This document shows, piece by piece, positions 35,015-46,789 of a DNA stretch of 64,000 bases. This stretch comes from Thelephora terrestris (lineage: Eukaryota > Basidiomycota > Agaricomycetes > Thelephorales > Thelephoraceae). Positions within the stretch are counted from its first letter, which is position 1; each line of letters opens with the position of its first letter. Position numbers and translations under genes: made by a program. The stretch lies in NCBI GenBank assembly GCA_015956445.1, contig WIUZ02000012.1:744001-808000 (forward strand), read 5' to 3'. Under the pieces are notes generated by a model that did no database searches, was not told the origin of the DNA, and saw only the letters and a list, made by a program, of their open reading frames with translations.

Positions 35015-37550
35015 CCTGAACAATCCGGTTGGTCTAAAGGGTTGCGTCCGCCGTCGTCGGTAGAAGGGGAGAATTATCGATTAGAGGAATGTTGGGTGTG
35101 GCGAGTGTCCCAGATCCCGCCTCGGCTCTCTCCTGCCTTTTCGGGCAGCCCCCGCTCGCCCTTCCGATTTTACACACTGAAGGGAAAAAAGCGAGGAAAA
35201 ACTACAGCAAGACTTTTCGAGCCCCATTCACGTTCGTGTATTGTGCATCGTCCATACCACGTTGCTTATGACCCGAGTCGCACTGTAGGTAACTTTACGT
35301 CGATCCAGGATCCTTTCTTTTTTTGGTGTGGGAGTTGAACACCACCTTGCCGTTAAGAGTGCAAGACCGCTTTACGAGACACCCGGGTGAAGTATCTTGA
35401 TAGATGGCACTACAGGGGCCCCGCAGTCGGGTGAGGTAACGATCCCACCCCCTACGTCCACGATGAACCGGTGCAACTACGGTATCAACTAGGTCACCCT
35501 GCTTTCCTCGCCTACCACTCGCTGTTGTCTAGCAGCAATTCCTCCAATGTCTGAGGCACTCATGATCTTGGTTTTCGTGGCCTTTTGTCAGGCTCATTGT
35601 CGGACTATTCCATCAGCTTTGACTATCGTCTGCGCCCACCGATCGTGAGTTCCTCGTTCTGGGTGAAACTTCTTGCGACGAGACCCACGTCAAGGGAAGG
35701 TCAAGTGACAAACTTTGCCATGTGAACGAGGGTGTGATGAAGATTCCCGACGGTGAACGTTTGAACAGCGGTGGGCACCATGCAACGAGGGGGTTCGTTG
35801 ATTGTGACCCGGACAGTGTCTCCCTGGCCCGCATCCATAGAAAGACTCGCCACCCTGATTGTTCCGCGTACAGGCCCGACCACGATACAATCACGAAAAA
35901 AAGATCTGTTGCTCCAGGACAAACTGAACGAGGTCCGATTAAAGAGCATAAATAAACTCTGGGTTATCGCCGACTGCGTGCCCAATTCTTCCGTGCCTTC
36001 GACCTGTGGCCGCCTGACGAAAGCCTTTATGTGTACCAACCATATGAGACGTTGGGTTGACGTGAGAAATTAGGGGTGTTTTCGTAACCTTCAACGGCGA
36101 GCGGCGCTGCAGAAACTTCTGAAGCGGGCACTGTGGCCCACACTCCCGCGCTGGAAAACCGGACCGTGAAATTCCTTTATAGCGCCGGTGATTGCCGATG
36201 GCACGAGTACCGGGCGCTTGGATAGCCAAGTGTTGAACCGCGCCCATCACTTATACAACTGGATACACCTTCTCCCCTGTCCAAAGAATGACACGAACAC
36301 GACCCTCGTCGACTGCAAATTTTTTGCTCTGTGCAATATTTGCTGGGACAGTTGGTCCAGTACCCAGTGAACGATGCTGTCCACCCGTGCACGGCAGGAA
36401 GGTCGCATTCGATTGAAACCGCACCAGTATCCTCATCGACGTCGCTTTATGACATTTCTCTACCTCCTCGTCGATTGGAGGATGCAATGGGGGTGGCTGT
36501 ACACGCCTCCGAAAGGCCCTCGTAAATCATTGCTCTTCGATGCGCGACCACTACCTGAGAGCACGCGCGAAGCTTGAAGAGAGGCGCTGCCACGAGCCGC
36601 GGCCAATCACGAACGATGTGAACGTCCAACCTCGGCCCCGAGGTCGGGTGCCTCAGTAATGCCACTGGTTCCTTCCGCTCTTGATCCTTTACTGACGGAC
36701 CACGCTCTAGTCTCCAGGCGATCACGACCATTGCTGGGGGGAGTCAAGTTCCGCAGTAGGAAGTAACCGCAAGCCGAAATTCAATTTCAGACTCTAGTGC
36801 GGGGCGGAGAAAGAAGGCTGGGTGTCAGGAGGGGTGGATGTCTGCGCGAGCCGACATCCACCAAGTCAACCGACCTCCCGTCGATCCGCACTTTTCCGAT
36901 ATGTCATAACTGCCGTGGAATGACATGGCGGAGGAAGGAGATTGAAAGGTGCAGCTCAGTAAAAACGCTCAATCCTCGCCTAAGCCCAAGGGACCTCAAT
37001 TATTTCTTGAATCGAGGCGAGCTCCTCAATGAGGTTGGTCCCCAGCACCACAAGTTTTCAAAGGGGTTAGACAAACCCCCCCAGACGAGAGTGATTTGGG
37101 GGTCTCCGGCAAAGTTTCGTTCCAATTGCTGCCGTGCGGTGTTCCTAGTCGTGTCTTGGCGATGCTCATCGACACCGAAGTCCGTAAGTACTCCGCACCT
37201 CCATGTATCCTGACCTCTTTATGTGCGTCGACTCAAACACCGACACGCCGCTTGTGGACGTGATGGTGCGGTATACTGGCGGAATCTCCTGACCTCCTTC
37301 GGGCGCAGTGCGATATTCATCCCCCAAACGGCGCATCATCCCCCCGCTCCCCTCCATTCTCCCGCACTCTTACCCACCCAAGCCCACCAATGGCCTGAGA
37401 AGGCATCGACACCCAATCTCACGTGAGTTGCTCGCAGGATGCTATAAAGGCGACCTCGCTGCAGCTGTTGACTTCAGCCTCCCACATTCCAACTCGTGCT
37501 CCAAACTCGCCCTCTGAACTTCACCGACCGACCTCCTCGATCTTCGCAAT
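35015..37550. other. 2.5 kb region without a supported gene
   Basis: Many short ORFs exist on both strands but none shows family motifs, consistent splicing or similarity to other parts of the window. It includes the promoter of the acyltransferase at its left, a tRNA-like fragment at 35325-35390, and the promoter of the orphan gene at its right. Confidence 0.5.
35325..35390 (-). tRNA. tRNA-Lys(CUU)-like fragment
   Basis: On the minus strand the 3' half looks like a tRNA: anticodon-loop sequence CTCTTAA, a near B-box TGTTCAACTCC with T-loop TTCAACT, and a 3' acceptor-like CCACACC that can pair with GGTGT at the 5' side. The D-arm is too short to fold normally and the anticodon stem has a bulge. 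It is most likely a decayed gene or a chance match. Confidence 0.28.
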
Positions 37551-40224
37551 ATGGAACAGAATTTACAAGAGGAACAGCTCAAACGCACAAAGGAAATCTC
37601 TCGTACGATCCGCCAAGCGATCAGGGATTCTCTTCCCGGCCCGCCTGACCAGTTCCTTACCTTGATGATTCCCGGCAAGGTCCTCAACTTTGATGTGAGC
37701 AGGTTCAGAAAACAAAATATCTTGTCATTGACGAGTGTCGAATCATAGCAATTCTGCAAAGATTTTGACGCGAGTGGAAGGCGCAAGACAGCTTTACCCT
37801 CGCGCGAAGTTCAGCTCGCCGAGGCCATCCTCTGCGATGACATGCCTACCCTCGGTCCCCTTCAACTTGGACCGACCGGAAGGTCCGTCTCTCGGAGCTA
37901 CGCTGCCACTCTTAGCAAGTTCTGCCCAGCTGGTGTGTATACTCGATCTCGGTGCAGATTGCACATCTGATCGATCTTTGTTAAGGGTCTACCATTGGCA
38001 TCTCCGAGGAGGTGGCTACCGACAAGCTCTCCAACTCCGAGAAACGTTACCAGAACGCGATGAGCTGGCTCACTTGGCGCGACCCAAACAACAAAAACAA
38101 GACCCGGGTGGATCTGTACCGCCAGAAGCAGGCCGAATACACCAACGCCTTTGAACACAAGACCAAAGCGTTCCGCTTGGCCCTCGACAGCGTGTCCAAG
38201 GACAAGACCGTCGATGAACAACGTCAGGAGTACGACGAGTGGGTCTCCGAGAATTACAAGACTTACAACAACCTCATCCAAGCGGCATACATGGACTGGG
38301 TCACGATGGGAAAGAAGGAGGAGGTCGAGTACTATTTCTCGATCGTCGATAATGACTCGGCCATGGCTCGGGTTGAAGCCAGCAAGGTAAATTACCCCGC
38401 CCTGTCATGTTCTGTGATTTGGAGCCGACCATCCTTTGCAGGAATCCATGCGCCTATCGGTCGTCACGGATGAGACTGGATCCTCGGAATATCAGAGGGT
38501 GAGGTTGGACCCTGACAATTGGTACTCTCACATCTTTGGTTCCACAAGTCATTTGTTCACCGGATTTCCCCTCTAGGGCATTGTTTGCAAGGAACAAAGC
38601 CGACGCTGGACCTCAAGGCGAAACCGTCGAAAGTCTGACTTTCCAGATTAGCCGCTTAGAGAAGATCAACTTCCTCCTCGAATCAATGAGAAAAGTGCGC
38701 CTGGTTTCAGTATGCTTGATGACCACTGACCTCTCTTCTAGCACTCCGAGTTAATTCCGGTTGGCCATGCAACCAATCTCGTGGATGCGGCGGCGACAGA
38801 CCAGGATGCAGAGGCGGTGGGTGAAAGATTCCTTAAGGCGCGCAAGGCTTACGACGAGCTTGTCGCAAAGCGGTGGGTTATCCCTGATCCCTCCGGTGCT
38901 TCTTCCCCTGACGTGTTTTGATTGCTTATCCGTAGAAAAGAGGGGGCCGATGCTGAGGGCGGGGAACCGGGAGACGCTGAGTGAGCACCTCAATCGATCA
39001 TCAATCACTTCTTGGGCACATCATTTATGGATCCCCTAGACATAATTCGGTTTCCACGGAGCTCAATGAGGCACGGAAGGCCCTACGTGAGCATTTCGAA
39101 AAGGTGGACAAGAAGAACGTCAGGGAGCTCTCGAGCAACGACCGAGAAGCGCTGCAAGAACTCGTTGGCGATGGAGGTACACGCCTGGGGTCCCAGATTG
39201 AGGTAAACAACGAGAAGATCAGGGGTTTGAAGGAGCAGCGCGCCGATATTCAGCGCACAAACGGGAAGACTGACGCAGCGGCAACCGTTCAGGATGATTT
39301 TGCTGACAAGGCAGGCATCCCGCGTGCTCCACCCAGCGCCCTCGACGTGAAAAAGGAGGGTTCCTGGACCTCAATCACGGTCGAAGTTTCCTCTAGCTCC
39401 TCTCGCGACTCCCAAGAATCATCCGCCACGTCCGTCACGGTCGATGCGTCCTACGGGTGGGGCTGGAATCGCGTCTCCGCGAGCGTGTCCCATCAGCAAT
39501 CTCAGGCTGCAGCCTCAAAGGAGATGGCAAACGCCTCTATGAAGATCTCGTTCGAGTGCATGCGTGTTGATATCACCAGGCCTTGGCTCCGCGCTGAACT
39601 GTTCTACGATCACGATCTCCGAGTCGCCGAGGGAGACTTGTACGTGTTTCCGTGTATATCACCTAGTTCGAAACCAACATCCATCTTCACCCACAGCGTT
39701 AGCCCCGGAAACAGACTTCCGTCGTTGATCGACCGTGCGCACCCCGAATATAGTAAGGTTGATGATGATAAACGGTCAGAGGATATGGGCAGATATGACC
39801 TGTTCCCGATGTACCCTACCTGTGAGATCGCCTCTCATTCACCCTCCGTCGTATCGCTGATAATTTTGGTCCTCGTAGCGTTTTTGATCGCTGCCAACGT
39901 AGTTCTCGAAATCCACGGCGAGTCGTCCTCGATCCAAAGCCACCTCAGCAGTTCCTCCACGAGCGGCAGCGTAGGCATCAACTACGGGCCGTTCGCTCTC
40001 GGTGGCAGTGCAGCCCACTCTAACAGCAACAGCGAAACTACTTGCAGTGCGACTGCGGCAGGTTGCAGGTCGGTGTTTCAACCGTGGTGCACTAGGATTC
40101 TCGACTGATGATTTGGAACAAACACAGGATCACCATAAAGTCTCCTCAGATCGTTGGATGGATCTCCCAGATCGTCCCTGAGCTTCCCCGTCCACACAAC
40201 CCCTTCACTCCGGACTATGATTGA
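37551..40224 (+). CDS. Large conserved-looking protein of unknown function
   Basis: A 704-aa protein in eleven exons: 37551-37694, 37749-37932, 37986-38386, 38442-38521, 38577-38694, 38742-38872, 38936-38980, 39040-39639, 39697-39821, 39879-40068 and 40128-40224; total coding length is a multiple of three. The N-terminus is helical and charged (EEQLKRTKEISRTIRQAIRD). The centre has heptad-rich, likely coiled-coil segments (LTFQISRLEKINFLLESMRK; EARKALREHFEKVDKKNV). A Ser-rich stretch (SSSSSRDSQESSATSVTVD) precedes a compact part (RPWLRAELFYDHDLRVAEGD). It ends ITIKSPQIVGWISQIVPELP. Two in-frame 57-nt introns (39640-39696, 39822-39878) are easily read through. No signal peptide or obvious catalytic motif. 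Confidence 0.75.
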
Positions 40225-40809
40225 TTTGCTGAATCGCGGTAACGACGTTGTCTCAGGACCTCGTCATTTGGTACAAGTTGTTCTAGGATTGTGACTCGGT
40301 TTCTTTCTTGATGTTTTCTTTCCCAAAAGGGGAGAGAGGAGGTGTGTTGGGCTGTTCAGATCATACGGGTCAGCCCTGTATTTTGTGGCTTCTTCTTGGA
40401 TTCGCTGCTATCAGTATCTAGCTTCTTGTAAGCACCGAATCGATGTTGATTTGTGTCCCCTTATCCTCCTAGACATGAGGAAGTTTGAGTGGTGTGACGT
40501 CAAAAGTTTTCGCTGGGGGTGTTTGAGATCGAGGGTTGAAATCGTTAAACTCGAGCAATCGTGGGTGGTGAACTGCACGTCCCTCGCGATTGGTTTATTG
40601 GGCACTTTGAGATTCGCGACTGGAGGCTGTGGCAATCTGGATCGGCGCCATGGTCGGGAGCGCCCGATCGCTATCAACGCAACTCCCCTGTATCGCATTC
40701 AGGTGTGGGTTGAACAAGCTAACGAGACAGAAACTGCAAGTCTAAGGTCCAAATGGATGACGATATGTTTTACAACTCATGGTCAAGCTACAGTAAAGCC
40801 TCGATTACA
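40225..40809. other. Intergenic region between convergent genes
   Basis: About 585 bp. A 170-codon ORF crosses it on the plus strand into the proteasome gene, but it has no family features and overlaps the opposite-strand exon, so I treat it as chance. Confidence 0.5.
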
Positions 40810-41978
40810 TTACGCGGTTTTCATTTCAGCGTCTTCGTCCTTTTTGGCTAAATCGTGCTTCTTTAACAGAGCATCGACCTCTGCTGGGCGATAGATCTTC
40901 GACTTGGGCTTCTTTGTTACGGGGTCTACTGTCAAAGTTGCGAATTCCACTAAAGGATCGGGTCAGCGAGGCTACAGAATCGTACAATAAAAAGTTGGCC
41001 TACATTTTTCACTCCCGAGGGTGGTACTGTCCATTGTCTTGCTCATCACCCGTAGGACCAAAGCTACGGCGTCTTCTACGGAAATTTCGTCCTTGTAATC
41101 TTGTTTCAGCAAGCTCTGTGCTGTTCCGTTGTTGGCACCGATACACGTAGCCTTCCAGCCGGAGTAGTTTCCCGAAGGATCGCTGTGGTACAATTGGAAC
41201 TGGCAATGTGGGTCATATCCGGCATAAAGTAGGGAGACACCAAAGGGGCGAAGACCTATTGCATGGCGTTAGTGACATGTAGCGTTATCAGACCAGACGC
41301 CATACCTCCGTATTGAGTATAACCTTGTTTCAAATCACATAGGCGTTGCGTCAGTAATTCGACGGGGATATCCTCATTGTAGGAATATAGATGTCTCTGA
41401 GCGGCGGTTCTTGCGTAGTTTACAAGGGAGTTTGCATCTGCTGTGATACCAGCAACACCAGCAATGACGTTGCTGTACGTTCACCTTGGTCAGATGGCGG
41501 AAGTAATGACGATGGCAGTGGGACGCACGAATTGAGAAGAAAGATTTTCTCCCCGCTCCCACCATAACCACCCTCCTTCGTTCCAGACAGATCGAGGAGC
41601 TTGCCAGTCACCTTCTTCTCTGCCGCAAGAACGACGCCATCCTTTGCGAGAACACCGAGCACGGTGCCGGCGTGGGAGATGGCCTCCATGGCATACTCGA
41701 CTACGATCGTGAACACCCACTGAAATCGGAGAACGACACGGCAACAGCTCACTTTGGTATAATCGCCCTGGACGGTGCTTTGATTAGCAAACTCAAACGC
41801 GGACATAGGCTAAGCACCCACCCTCAGGGGAGAAGATCGTCGTTCGACCTGGATGATAGGGTGGTTATGGTACCGCAAATCGATCGCAAAAGATCGGACA
41901 CGTACTGTCATATCTTCGAGCCTAAGCCGACCACGCGTGAGTTCTGCCCTTGCGGATGAGAAGGTGACGACTTGCCAT
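40810..41978 (-). CDS. PRE9: 20S proteasome subunit alpha 3 (PSMA4/Pre9)
   Basis: A 263-aa alpha-type subunit of the 20S proteasome ring. Eight exons on the minus strand: 41978-41976 (ATG alone), 41921-41906, 41848-41822, 41767-41753 (15 nt), 41700-41529, 41472-41306, 41255-41004 and 40949-40810. Splicing yields [20 protein letters not shown] and then [20 protein letters not shown], the N-terminal alpha-subunit signature. [20 protein letters not shown] and [20 protein letters not shown] follow. A Gly-rich insertion near [18 protein letters not shown] lies after the [10 protein letters not shown] strand. The first intron appears to be GC-AG, directly after the start codon (ATG then GCAAGT). 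The C-terminus is acidic/lysine-rich ([11 protein letters not shown]). Confidence 0.93.
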
Positions 41979-42489
41979 GGCTAAGGGAGATTATTGAGAT
42001 GTTGGACTGCAAGTGCTTGCAAGTGAATGGAGTACGCGTCCTTCGATGAGAGCCACGTGGGAAATCTCCCATGGGACCATGCGATGAACAGGCGCCCAGA
42101 GCTTCGCAAGTATCGTCATCTCTCATATTGACCATGGCTTAGAGCTTTCTGTAATAATACGTTTGCCACCGGATTGCGCCAATCTCACACCCGCGCTTCG
42201 TCAAGAGCCTTGTGTCGACGGTTGCGTTTGCATGCGAACAGTTGAACCCTTCTCAAAAACCCTCACACCACCGGGTCTTGATTTGGAAAATGCGCGCCAG
42301 CAGGGCAGCTTGTGCCCGCCTGTGTTTACAGAAAAATCTGTGTCGTTACAATTTCTCCATCCAAAGGAAACCAAGTACTAGCCATCTAGATGCGCCAACC
42401 CATGCATCGCGCAGACTACAGCATCCCTGGCAAAGCTCAAGCAACCCCAGAAGGACTGAGGGAAGAACTGCCGTTACCAGTGCCTTTAC
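41979..42489. other. Intergenic spacer
   Basis: About 510 bp between the proteasome gene promoter (left) and the 3' end of the F-box-like gene. No supported feature. Confidence 0.45.
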
Positions 42490-43140
42490 CTAGTACTCGT
42501 TGCAAATCTCCACATTTGCGATTGGAACACCAGCACGCTCCCTGACCTCCCTGACCTCCTTGAGCATCTCAACGCACTCTTCCGCATTATCATCGATGAC
42601 TACTAGTCTGGAGAGAGCGGGACATATCGCAGCTTGATCAACCAGTCCGATCCAATAACCGAGTGGCCCTACGGTATTCCACTTCAACGTCAAGCATTCC
42701 AACCCTTTCAGATACCGAAGAAGGGTAAACAAGAAGACCGTGTCCACGCCCCCAGTAGAATTCCGAAAAGAAACACGAAGCTTGCGCACACTGTGGAACG
42801 GTAAACCGCCGAACGTGGACCGGGCGTAGGGCGCATGTGCATCTAGATCGATGGATCGTGTCAATTTGGAATTACATGATCCACAAAACATGATTGTGAT
42901 GTTTTCCTCGAAGCCGATAGAGACTGTTGGAGTATCGCTTATCCTCGGTAGCTGGCGTTCGAATGAAAGTGGTAAAATTGGGGTGAGGGGGATATCGCGG
43001 GCATTGATGAACATGAGGAGAACGCTGTGTGCGCTCGGCAAACGGAGGGAAGGGAGTATTGGACTTGCTACGGGCGGGAAAACCCGCTCGTCTAGTATCT
43101 TGATCGTGATCTCTTCTATGGACGAACGAATTTCACCCAT
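42490..43140 (-). CDS. F-box-protein-like sequence without a visible F-box
   Basis: A single-exon 216-aa ORF. The sequence style (LPFHSVRKLRVSFRNSTG, FTLLRYLKGLECLTLKWNTV, ICPALSRLVVIDDNAEECVE) is that of the C-terminal LRR-like half of agaricomycete F-box proteins, which often end with repeated 'alarm' leucines and a short hydrophilic tail. No LPxELLxxI-type F-box occurs in or directly before it. It may be a truncated copy, a family member that lost the F-box, or an unrelated LRR-like protein. Confidence 0.5.
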   Translation of the reverse strand: MGEIRSSIEEITIKILDERVFPPVASPILPSLRLPSAHSVLLMFINARDIPLTPILPLSFERQLPRISDTPTVSIGFEENITIMFCGSCNSKLTRSIDLDAHAPYARSTFGGLPFHSVRKLRVSFRNSTGGVDTVFLFTLLRYLKGLECLTLKWNTVGPLGYWIGLVDQAAICPALSRLVVIDDNAEECVEMLKEVREVRERAGVPIANVEICNEY

Positions 43141-43539
43141 CTTCTATTCTAACATATCATCACCTGTGCCGCCGCCATACCTCAGGTTTACTGAGGAACG
43201 GCGCCCTTCTGAGATGAATTTTGAATCGCGCCGGCGCCTGGTCGTACTATGTTCCCACTGCGCCGATCACCAGCATCGCCAGTCAATACTAAACATGAGG
43301 ACCCTAGGCAGTCGCCCACGGCGTTCCGCTCATGTCTCCTTATAAGACTCGAGGAAATAAATCGAGCCTCATCTGACCCAGCGAAATCCACTCAGGATGG
43401 GCGGTACTCTTGACCAGTATTCGTGCGTGTTTTCCTTCCGGCGGGCTCAAGGCGCAGAACGTGCGGGCTAGCCTAATCCTTTGTCGCCAGCGCAATACAA
43501 AGGGTTCGTTTTGCAACCGACACGAAGCTTCAGACCGAG
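43141..43539. other. Spacer with the start of a duplicated block
   Basis: About 400 bp. From about 43395 the sequence is similar to 46640-46790 (CAGGATGGGCGGTACTC versus CAGGATGGGTGGTATTC), so the duplication that produced the two DUF6533-like genes includes upstream sequence. Confidence 0.5.
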
Positions 43540-45066
43540 CACTGAGACTGGTCCAGTACATGTATGTCAGCGCAACTGTTTTATCTATCTACGATCACTT
43601 GCTCTTGTTCGATGATGAGGTAAAGGTTCAAACACCTCCGCCTTTTCGATCGTTGACACGTTGACGCCTTACCTTCAAGGTTCGGTACTTTTGGAAGGTC
43701 CGGCAGCCTTGGAGTTTGTCCCATTGTTCGTGCGATGTATACAGAGCTGACAGACAGACAGTATTTTGCCCATACTTCCTTGTGCGTCCTCCAGCGACTT
43801 CACTCTCCTTTCCGAGGGTCCTAAACGCACAATGTGGTTGCGCGTGGTTGGTAGTATCGTGGCCTGGCCATTGGATTTCAGTTCTGGCGAGTTTACTTTA
43901 TCATATTGGCTCCGGGTGGCCCCAATGTACGCTGAGCACAAAATGCCCTTGAAGAACTCTGACATCATTTGTAGTTTATGTGAGAAATCCAGCTAATGCT
44001 GCCTGAGCGAGAGACGGAGCTGGCGCTGACACCACATTCTCTAGATATACCGCCGATAGGTTCACCCAGTTGATCGTGCTTACGATTTTCTTTGCTTACT
44101 CAGATGGCTTTGTCACGCTGAGGTGCGTCGCGTTTCTTCAAACCATCGAGCGTTTGGTTTGACCTCGCCTCAGGACATATGCAATCACTTTCAGAAACAA
44201 GATACTCACGACCTACTTGGTGACTCTGTCACTGGCGAGATTCATCTTATCAGTCACGGGGTTTCTGATTCTCGGTAACCACAATCTGCAGGTGATACAT
44301 CTCCCACCTTTCAAACCAAATGCTGAATGATTTCTCCGCTCCCAATCTCCGGCCTAAAAGAATGCTACGATTTCGATCGGGACAACGTTCGGTGCGTAGT
44401 TGCTCAGAGGTCGCAGGAGATAGACGTTCATAAAGCATACGTGGGTAGAAGTTTCCGCGTTTGCCATCGTCGTTTGGCACATCTACCGTAACAAAGACGT
44501 CCTCAAGATTGCGGGGGTGGTTCGCGCGATCGTGTCACAGGCGACCATATATTTCATCGTTATCGCCGTTTTGCAGGTGTTCACCCAAATTGCCCTTAAC
44601 TTTGCAGAGGTATGTTGTCCCGCTTGCGGCGTGGGATGCAACTAATGGATTCACCACGATTACTACAGCCCGACCACGCTCAATCATTTTTATTAGCGTG
44701 AGCGTGCAGTCGATTCTAGGCGTATGGGATTTAACCACTAACGAGTTCCTCAGCATATTCGGCTTGTGCGCTGTCTCACGCCCTGAGGCACCTTCAAAAA
44801 TGTAACTGATCTCGTCTTCCAGCATCTACCCATCCTTGACCATACGTTGCGTCATTTCACTGAGAAAGTCCGTGGATCCAGAGGGAGAGCAAACGTGGAA
44901 ATTGGAACACCTCACCAGCATCGATTTTACTAGTTACCCTCCAGTGGACACACAGTATTCGGCCGCTTGCGAAACCGTTGAAATAGATCCTGTCGGCGCT
45001 TCGCCTGGCTGGATACACGTGCGCGAGCCACAGGGTCCGATGATGGAGGTTGGGCTGGGCGTATGA
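43540..45066 (+). CDS. DUF6533-like seven-helix membrane protein, copy A (exon model unresolved)
   Basis: DUF6533 proteins are large fungal families of putative seven-transmembrane proteins with no known ligand. Recognisable parts: YMYVSATVLSIYDHLLLFDD (helix 1 and the family's YD..L.FD.E signature) up to 43620; VRYFWKVRQPWSLS after an intron at 43681; FVTLRTYAITFRNKIL (~44115-44200) followed by YLVTLSLARFILSVTGFLIL; VWHIYRNKDVLKIAGVVRAI and YFIVIAVLQVFTQIALNFAE (~44470-44600); and the cytoplasmic tail ISLRKSVDPEGEQTWKLEHL ending at 45066. No clean ATG precedes the first helix and the segment at 43700-44030 does not splice convincingly, so the gene may be decayed. Copy B (46790-48291) has the same layout. 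Confidence 0.55.
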
Positions 45067-45479
45067 AGGAGGCTTGATGGTTGTCTGACACTGGGAGTAC
45101 ACGGGTGCAAAGCCTTGCCCGGACATCAGAAATCTGTATCGCCGACATGCACCTGGGAGCTTCCGTTCGTAATTGTTAAATACATATTATCCATTCCCCA
45201 CCAGTGACGCCTGTCGCGAAACCATTGAGCGGTCGGTTCAAATCCACGGGACAGAACATGGGGGGTATAACCTCCTTTATTGCGCCGCGACACCGTGCGC
45301 TGATAGGCATGGGAGTACAGCACGCAGGAAGTGAGGGAGACTAGCGAGGGTTAGCGGTATCGCTCGGTTGGCAGGTCTACGCATCTGTTTACGATGACCA
45401 AATAAACGCCTACAAACGCGAGGCTGACCCCCTGATCGACTTGCTTGCATTCGGGAAACTCTTTGCTTACTAGGTCTCG

Positions 45480-46016
45480 ATGCCTCCATTAACCGACATC
45501 CTCCACAGAACCCTCGTTGTCGGGTTGCTTGGGGCCACCGTCGCCGGGGTGGGCGTTGGGTGGGGGGTCCACAAGGATACACTCAGGAGAGGACAAGGTT
45601 CGTGAGACGTTGCCGCTTTGTGCAATTTGCCACGTTTTTCTGCGTTGTGCGTTTTTGGATTGATGCCAACGCGTGTACTGAGTTCCTGATTTCCTGCTTG
45701 TATCCTTGAATCTCTCGCTGTGATGATGGGCTAATCTGCGTCTTGCGTTCCATCTTGCAGAGGTATGTTCTGGGGTTCCAGGGCATCGGTTTCCCGGGAA
45801 ATTAACTCTGTGGAGCTTTAGTTGTTGGAAAAGAGAAACGCAGAGGCTGCTGGTTTACGAGGGGTGAGCAATTGGTTCTCATTCATACACGAATCGCTGA
45901 TATACGTTGGCCGATTCCTATCTCCCCTTCCTCCATAGTTGACCGTTGAGCAAGCAGTGCAGAGGGAGCAAGAGCTCGCAGAGGCTGCACAGAATGTCTT
46001 TAAGGCTCAGAAGTAA
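45480..46016 (+). CDS. COX14-like small mitochondrial membrane protein
   Basis: A 79-aa protein from four exons: 45480-45597, 45761-45762 (two bases, AG), 45822-45863 and 45939-46016. The N-terminus TDILHRTLVVGLLGATVAGV is a short charged start followed by a single glycine-rich membrane helix, as in the COX14-type cytochrome oxidase assembly proteins of fungi. The tail is a charged helix (QELLEKRNAEAAGLRG, then LTVEQAVQREQELAEAAQNV). The 2-nt exon is required: skipping it breaks the frame, including it makes the Glu codon in QELLEK. A mitochondrial inner-membrane location and a role in cytochrome c oxidase assembly are inferred from the family resemblance only. Confidence 0.6.
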
Positions 46017-46789
46017 CCAAACCCATCTTCCAAAGGTTCGACTGTCTTGCCCGTTCTTCGCCGAAGCCGTTCCTTACGTCCGTCCTTACATCAAGTGTCT
46101 CATCGTCCCTCACCCATCTCTTCCTTAGATCGGCTGGTACGCGGCCATCGCGCTCCAGATACTTGGCAGGGTGGAGCCGCAACCTGCGACGCGTTGGCGA
46201 TCCAGTACTCACATGCATTGTTGATATCCCTAATACATATAATTTTTGCACGTTGCCCTCACTTACATACCCCTTGTTCCCAGGCAACAGTGTCAAAGGA
46301 CTAACGTCCTCAGCTGAGCGGGTCCTCCCCCCACAGCAGTCCCCCCCCTCGTATCCTCCTCCACTGCTCTGAATTTGAGGCTGGATTGCAGCCCTAGGCA
46401 GGTCCATTTTTCATCAGCGAACCTTGATCGGGACTGCCAGGGTCCTGTCAACTTCAGCAAGGACAGGGAGTCGTATAACCAATCACAGAGCCTCACGGAG
46501 TTATAATCGATTGCCGGACTTTCCACTCTCGTTCGATGATGTCGATGATAAATAGACTTGACCCTGCTCGCCAACCGCACTGGCTCTCTTCTCCCAACAC
46601 ACCTCGACAGAATCCTCCAGCTCTCGTCTGGCCTAGCGTAACCCAGGATGGGTGGTATTCTGGATCAATCATCGTGCGTGCTTTCCCTCTGGTGAGCCCA
46701 AAGTGCACAACACGCAAACTAAATCCTCTGTCGCCAGCGCAGTGCAAAGGGTTCGTCATGCAGCAGACACAAACCTAGACCGGGGACTG
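46017..46789. other. Spacer including the copy B upstream block
   Basis: About 770 bp. The right part (from ~46640) matches 43395-43540 upstream of copy A. No other feature seen. Confidence 0.45.

Noticed and set aside
38981-40108. A single long plus-strand ORF of 375 codons as an independent gene
   Set aside because: It reads through two 57-nt in-frame introns and one 5' intron of the 704-aa orphan gene.
40385-40894. 169-codon plus-strand ORF next to the proteasome gene
   Set aside because: It overlaps the last proteasome exon on the other strand, has no recognisable features and no plausible splicing.
45215-45260. tRNA suggested by GGTTCAAATCC
   Set aside because: No acceptor stem, D-arm or anticodon arm can be folded around it.
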